Below are positions 60,401 to 64,000 of a DNA stretch of 64,000 nt, piece after piece. Made by a program: the position numbers and the translations under genes. Position 1 is the first letter of the stretch, and each line of letters begins with the position of its first letter. Source of the stretch: Steinernema hermaphroditum (Eukaryota > Nematoda > Chromadorea > Rhabditida > Steinernematidae); NCBI GenBank assembly GCA_030435675.1, contig CM059625.1, forward strand, positions 682,001 through 746,000. The letters are read 5' to 3'. Below the pieces are notes generated by a model. It was not told the DNA's origin. It worked only from the letters and a program-made list of their open reading frames with translations, and searched no databases.

Positions 60401-62834
60401 ACACGAGAAGACTACGATCCTAACAAATTCCCGCGGAGGTCTCTTCATCCGAGAACTCCAACTCCGATTACAATGTTTCTTTGTACCAAAAAGCCGTAAG
60501 GGGCAATTGGAATGCTTGATAATCAGTCTCATCTTATTAATGTTGGTCATCACCATGGAATATGAATTCATTATAACGTAAAGCGAAAACTGAAGCTGAG
60601 GAGAAGACCACGACAATAAATTAACTAATTATGCTATGAAATTCAAAGAAAAGAAAAAAGCGATCAAACCTAAAACACAGCAACTCCGAAGTTCCACTCG
60701 TGACATTACTTCTCGAAACAATTCCAGAAAACTGGACACATCTTCTTAGTCGTGAAGGTCAACAAGCGATTTGTCACATGAAGTGACGATGCCCGGCGGC
60801 TTAGGCTAATTGGGTGGCCCGATCAGCTGGAAGCCGGTTTCATGTAGCGCACCACCTAAGGAGAAACTACGGCAGCAAAGAAGATGACACAGCGCCAGAA
60901 GTCGTCAAGAACAATGACAATAATCGCATTATCGCCAGTCGCGCGCGGTCATTAAGCGACAATTTGTTTGGTCATGGGCAAACGCAAACCAATGGTGTAG
61001 GAAAGCTTGATTCTCTGCCTGTGATTCAGCCTTCATCGAATAGCGCCTGAGGACACATCGTGCGATTAATAATTGCGCGATGTTTCGAGCAGGAGCAGAA
61101 GAGGGAAGGCATCGTAAGGAGGAGAAAGAAGTTATGCGCGGTGAGGGAACCAGAAGCAATTATTCTCTATTAACCAATTATTCAGAACGCGGATGTTTCG
61201 CTTTTTACGATGCGGCAATAAAGCTTAGTTCTCTGAGGACCGAAAGCAGCCGCTGGTTGAACGAAATGCCCAAAAGTAAAGCAAAACTTTGGTTTTTCAG
61301 ATACAGTTAGCTGCAATGTCCGAATGCCACTTAACGTCACAAAATGAAAATTAATCTAGCAAGTTTAAACGGACAGTGTTGGTCATACAGGGTGTTCAGA
61401 AAGTTCTGCAACGCATCGAAATGCTGGATTTTAGCAATTTTATGTACATCTCTGGGAACTTTATACGGCGCATTCATATTTGCCAGCCCTTTTTACCCCT
61501 TATTCACTGTTTTTTGAGACTTTTATTCACTTATATTTTTAAAAAATTGGGCTGCGAAAAACGGCAAAAACTGAGACAGTCAAACCCTAACATCTACAAG
61601 GACCTAAAAATGCCTCGATATGCCGTCAAACGAGTACGGAATCGATTCCATGAGACTCGTGGGATCAAGAACCATTCCCAAAACGGAAGACCGAAGACCT
61701 CGAGAAATCCGGCGGCCCGAGAATTGGTCTTACAAAAAATCTAGCGAAATCCTGAGCGTTCCATAAGAAAGCTGGCCGAAGTCCACGAAATTAACCGAGC
61801 GCCTACTACTGAACAGTATTGAATCTCTTAGAGTTCTAGTTCAATGCTTATTTCAATCTGGCTTTTAGGAAAGGAAAGATTAGGAAAGTAGGTACTACAA
61901 GATTCATTCCATCGCTAATCGAAATATCGAAATATTCTGAGAACGGAAAGCAAACAAGTACGAAAGCAGCCGAAACATCTGATTCAGCAGATATACAAAA
62001 AACTCTGACGATCACAACGATAAGGCTGCTGAGGATATTGGTACTGGTTTGACCAGTTGCGACCAAAGAAAAGAGTGATTAATCAGAGGCAAATGTCTAA
62101 TCAAGCTGGAGGAGGAATGTTTGAATGATCAAAGCTGAAATATGCGAAGCAGAAGGCAACAGCGTGGAAAAAGGAGGAACACGTTCAGTACGCTTGACTG
62201 GCAGCGTGTGCAAACGGAAAGTAGGGGAAAGGCAGGGGCGAATGACCCAGAATTAATTTTTTCGATCTGAGACATTTTTTAAGTTTGTTCTCAAATACTT
62301 TTTGATATCAGAGACATTTCTCACACTACGATAACCATACACTCATAGTTGCTGAAAATGGACCCGTATTATGGCTACCATCATCTCATATGGTTTACGG
62401 TTCGCAGACTATCGCAAAATTCCAGTAAAACACTAAGCGTTCTCAAAATATAATATCGTTCCAGTTACCATCAGAACACTTGACATAATGTCTGACTGTT
62501 TAAGTCTCTCAGAAATGACCAGCCCTGGGACCATCTACGATAAAAAAACAAGCGGAGCCGGAGCAAAATCTGTCGAAAACAACTCAAATCCAAAGCCAGT
62601 GTTCAAACAAGGGGATTAAATTAATCAAGAACAACAAAAGTGGCAGTGGTCGAGAGCGACAGGTAGACAGCGGGGGGTTACGACGCGCGACATCGAGCAC
62701 AGACGAGAGCGGACGCGTCGACAGACGGACATGTCAAAGGTCATTGGCAACAAACAGAGGAGCCGCCCGCCGCGCGAGAATTTTTTCCGCGACGGTTGAC
62801 GTCTTCGCCGATACCGACTACTCAGTCCACTTGC
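54469..62834. other. Gene-poor interval, possible long SHANK intron
   Basis: About 8.4 kb with no convincing independent gene. GC-rich patches at 54840-55130 and 59850-60130 carry overlapping frames on both strands that look like shadows of base composition. One minus-strand stretch near 55077-54930 begins MAASGVSRARERY, but joining it to SHANK creates a stop. A 146-codon hydrophobic frame lies at 58776-59216 without splice support. A poly-G run lies at 58120-58131. Confidence 0.45.
61387..61825 (+). mobile_element. Decayed, truncated mariner-type transposon
   Basis: It begins with a mariner-like terminal sequence (ACAGGGTGTTCAGAAAGT at 61387). From about 61540 it encodes an N-terminal transposase helix-turn-helix with frame and stop damage (VKRVRNRFHETRGI; NGRPKTSRNPAARELV; then a stop at 61742-61744; then RNPERSIRKLAEVHEINR). 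The catalytic domain and the right inverted repeat are missing, so it cannot move. Confidence 0.7.
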
Positions 62835-62930
62835 CTGCACCTTCCTGTCCAGCTCGGGCACACCGCTGTCCACCTTGATGTTTGCCCAAGCGCGACCTGA
62901 CAGTACCTGCGTCCAGCGATCAATATTCAT
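62835..62930 (-). CDS. shn-1: Candidate distal first exon of SHANK
   Basis: A 32-codon frame starts at ATG 62930 and contains WANIKVDSGVPELDRKVQ. It ends in phase 0 at CAG/GCAAGT. The known first exon (54468-54361) ends FINIQIFVPELQVQ with the same phase and the same GC donor. Both could join the exon at 53660 (KCLCVYQDEVVWDVKRK). If correct, a second promoter lies about 8.4 kb upstream. No trans-splice acceptor was found before it. Confidence 0.45.
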
Positions 62931-64000
62931 CGCCGGGATGAAAAGGCGTCGGAGCGCAACTAAAACCTTGGCTGGACATCACTGGACAAACGTTTTGTGG
63001 ACAAAATACTGATTTGAACCTTTTACATGACACGTGCGTTTTCGCGAATATTGTATGAGAACAGTACCCTAACATGTGTTCAAATTGAAACCAATCACGC
63101 AGATCCAAATATACCAATGCGATTTGCCAAAAAGTGCCGTTCATCGCTACATGGCTACTAAAGCCGAGCTCATATTATCGTCTAAGGAAAAAGGTTTCCA
63201 CACATAATATTCATTTTTTATTTTAAAACAAATCAAAACGGGCAATTTTCATATTTCGCTGTTCTAAAAGTATTCCGCTGCATTTCGTACTCGAATCTTT
63301 TTTCTCTCTATGTTTGTGGTTCTGATAAGAAGTGAAACCGTAAACATTTGTATTTCTGGAACCAATTTGCAATATTGTTATTCTTGTTCCATTGTTTATA
63401 AGGCCAGTACCCAGAAGATACGAAAACAACAAAATCATCATAACAGCTGAAGGGCGCTTATAGAAAGCACTCGCCATTGCAAAGTGCCAATAGGCGCGAA
63501 ATGGGCCCTAAATTCAGGTCATCTCTATGATTGATTGTTTTTTGATTTCGGCCACCGCCATGGTGCACAATAATCGAACGCGAATACAATAACCGTCTTA
63601 CGCAGATTGGGCGAGGGAACAAACGCATATCTAACGAAAGGCATCGAAGACAGCATCGACGACGGCTGGTCGCTGAGGTTGGCTCGACACCATAACAGCC
63701 AAGACGAGGGAACAGTTACCGATGTGGCGGAAACCTCTTCATTCGAGCGCGGATTTGTTTGCATAAGCGTTGACCAACGGTGACGTTGATGAGCGATATG
63801 TACGGACTGGAGCACGCAGGTGATCGCGACTAGCTGCGCCGAGGGGTAATGAGGGTTGTTGACATTTTGATTGTTATTGGATTTGGAAAATGAGGACTAC
63901 TCATTAAGGCGACGGATAGGAGCTACCCGAGAATGTGTTCTAGCCGGTCCCGTCTCATTGTGCGCACCGGTTAACACTGCGAAAAGGAGCTCAGAGTGAA
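62931..64000. other. Right-edge interval
   Basis: No gene can be supported. A 96-codon minus-strand frame at 63525-63815 is unrecognised and lacks splice or start context. Confidence 0.4.

Overview
This window is nuclear DNA of a nematode, most probably a clade V (rhabditid/strongylid) species. Three things point there. Introns are short and carry nematode TTTCAG-type acceptors. TTTCAG trans-splice acceptors lie just before start codons. The gene content includes a nematode-type serpentine chemoreceptor, an insulin-like peptide and nematode versions of conserved genes. The species cannot be named from sequence alone. I rebuilt exons by eye from splice sites, reading phase and remembered family alignments. 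For eight genes the summed exons close exactly in frame: SF3A3 503 aa, VPS35L 928, HTATIP2 222, SLC22 747, the chemoreceptor 368, WDR24 742, SHANK 1258 and the insulin-like peptide 97. The unrecognised operon gene (387 aa) also closes.

Left part (1-8.2 kb): a SIM/NPAS-class bHLH-PAS transcription factor running off the left edge and the 5'-3' exonuclease xrn-1, both on the minus strand, then TMCO1 on the plus strand. A tRNA-Asn follows at 8.7 kb.

9.2-20.1 kb: a same-strand block of SF3A3, VPS35L, an unrecognised 387-aa protein and HTATIP2. The gaps shrink to 125 bp, with a U-rich run and trans-splice acceptors, so this looks like an operon.

20.8-29.3 kb: an SLC22 organic-cation-type transporter with a long N-terminal extension, a long gene-poor stretch, and a seven-transmembrane chemoreceptor. 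A tRNA-Ser(AGA) follows.

29.6-34.6 kb: WDR24 (GATOR2 complex, minus strand). A 1.55-kb DNA transposon sits just upstream. It has matching inverted ends built from TTCGA/ATATTCG repeats, an intact 10-bp target-site duplication and a tRNA-like sequence inside its right end. A tRNA-Ser(CGA) lies beyond it.

34.6-45.5 kb: mostly non-coding, with a two-exon insulin-like peptide (minus), a second tRNA-Asn, a small secreted protein and two tRNA relics.

45.6-54.5 kb (perhaps to 62.9 kb): a SHANK scaffold gene (shn-1 type) on the minus strand with ubiquitin-like N-terminus, ankyrin repeats, PDZ, proline-rich region and SAM domain. Two features stand out. There is a candidate alternative C-terminus carrying a hydrophobic tail in place of the SAM domain. 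There is also a candidate second first exon about 8.4 kb upstream that ends with the same GC-type splice donor. The 55-62 kb stretch is otherwise gene-poor and may be its long intron; it holds a decayed mariner fragment.
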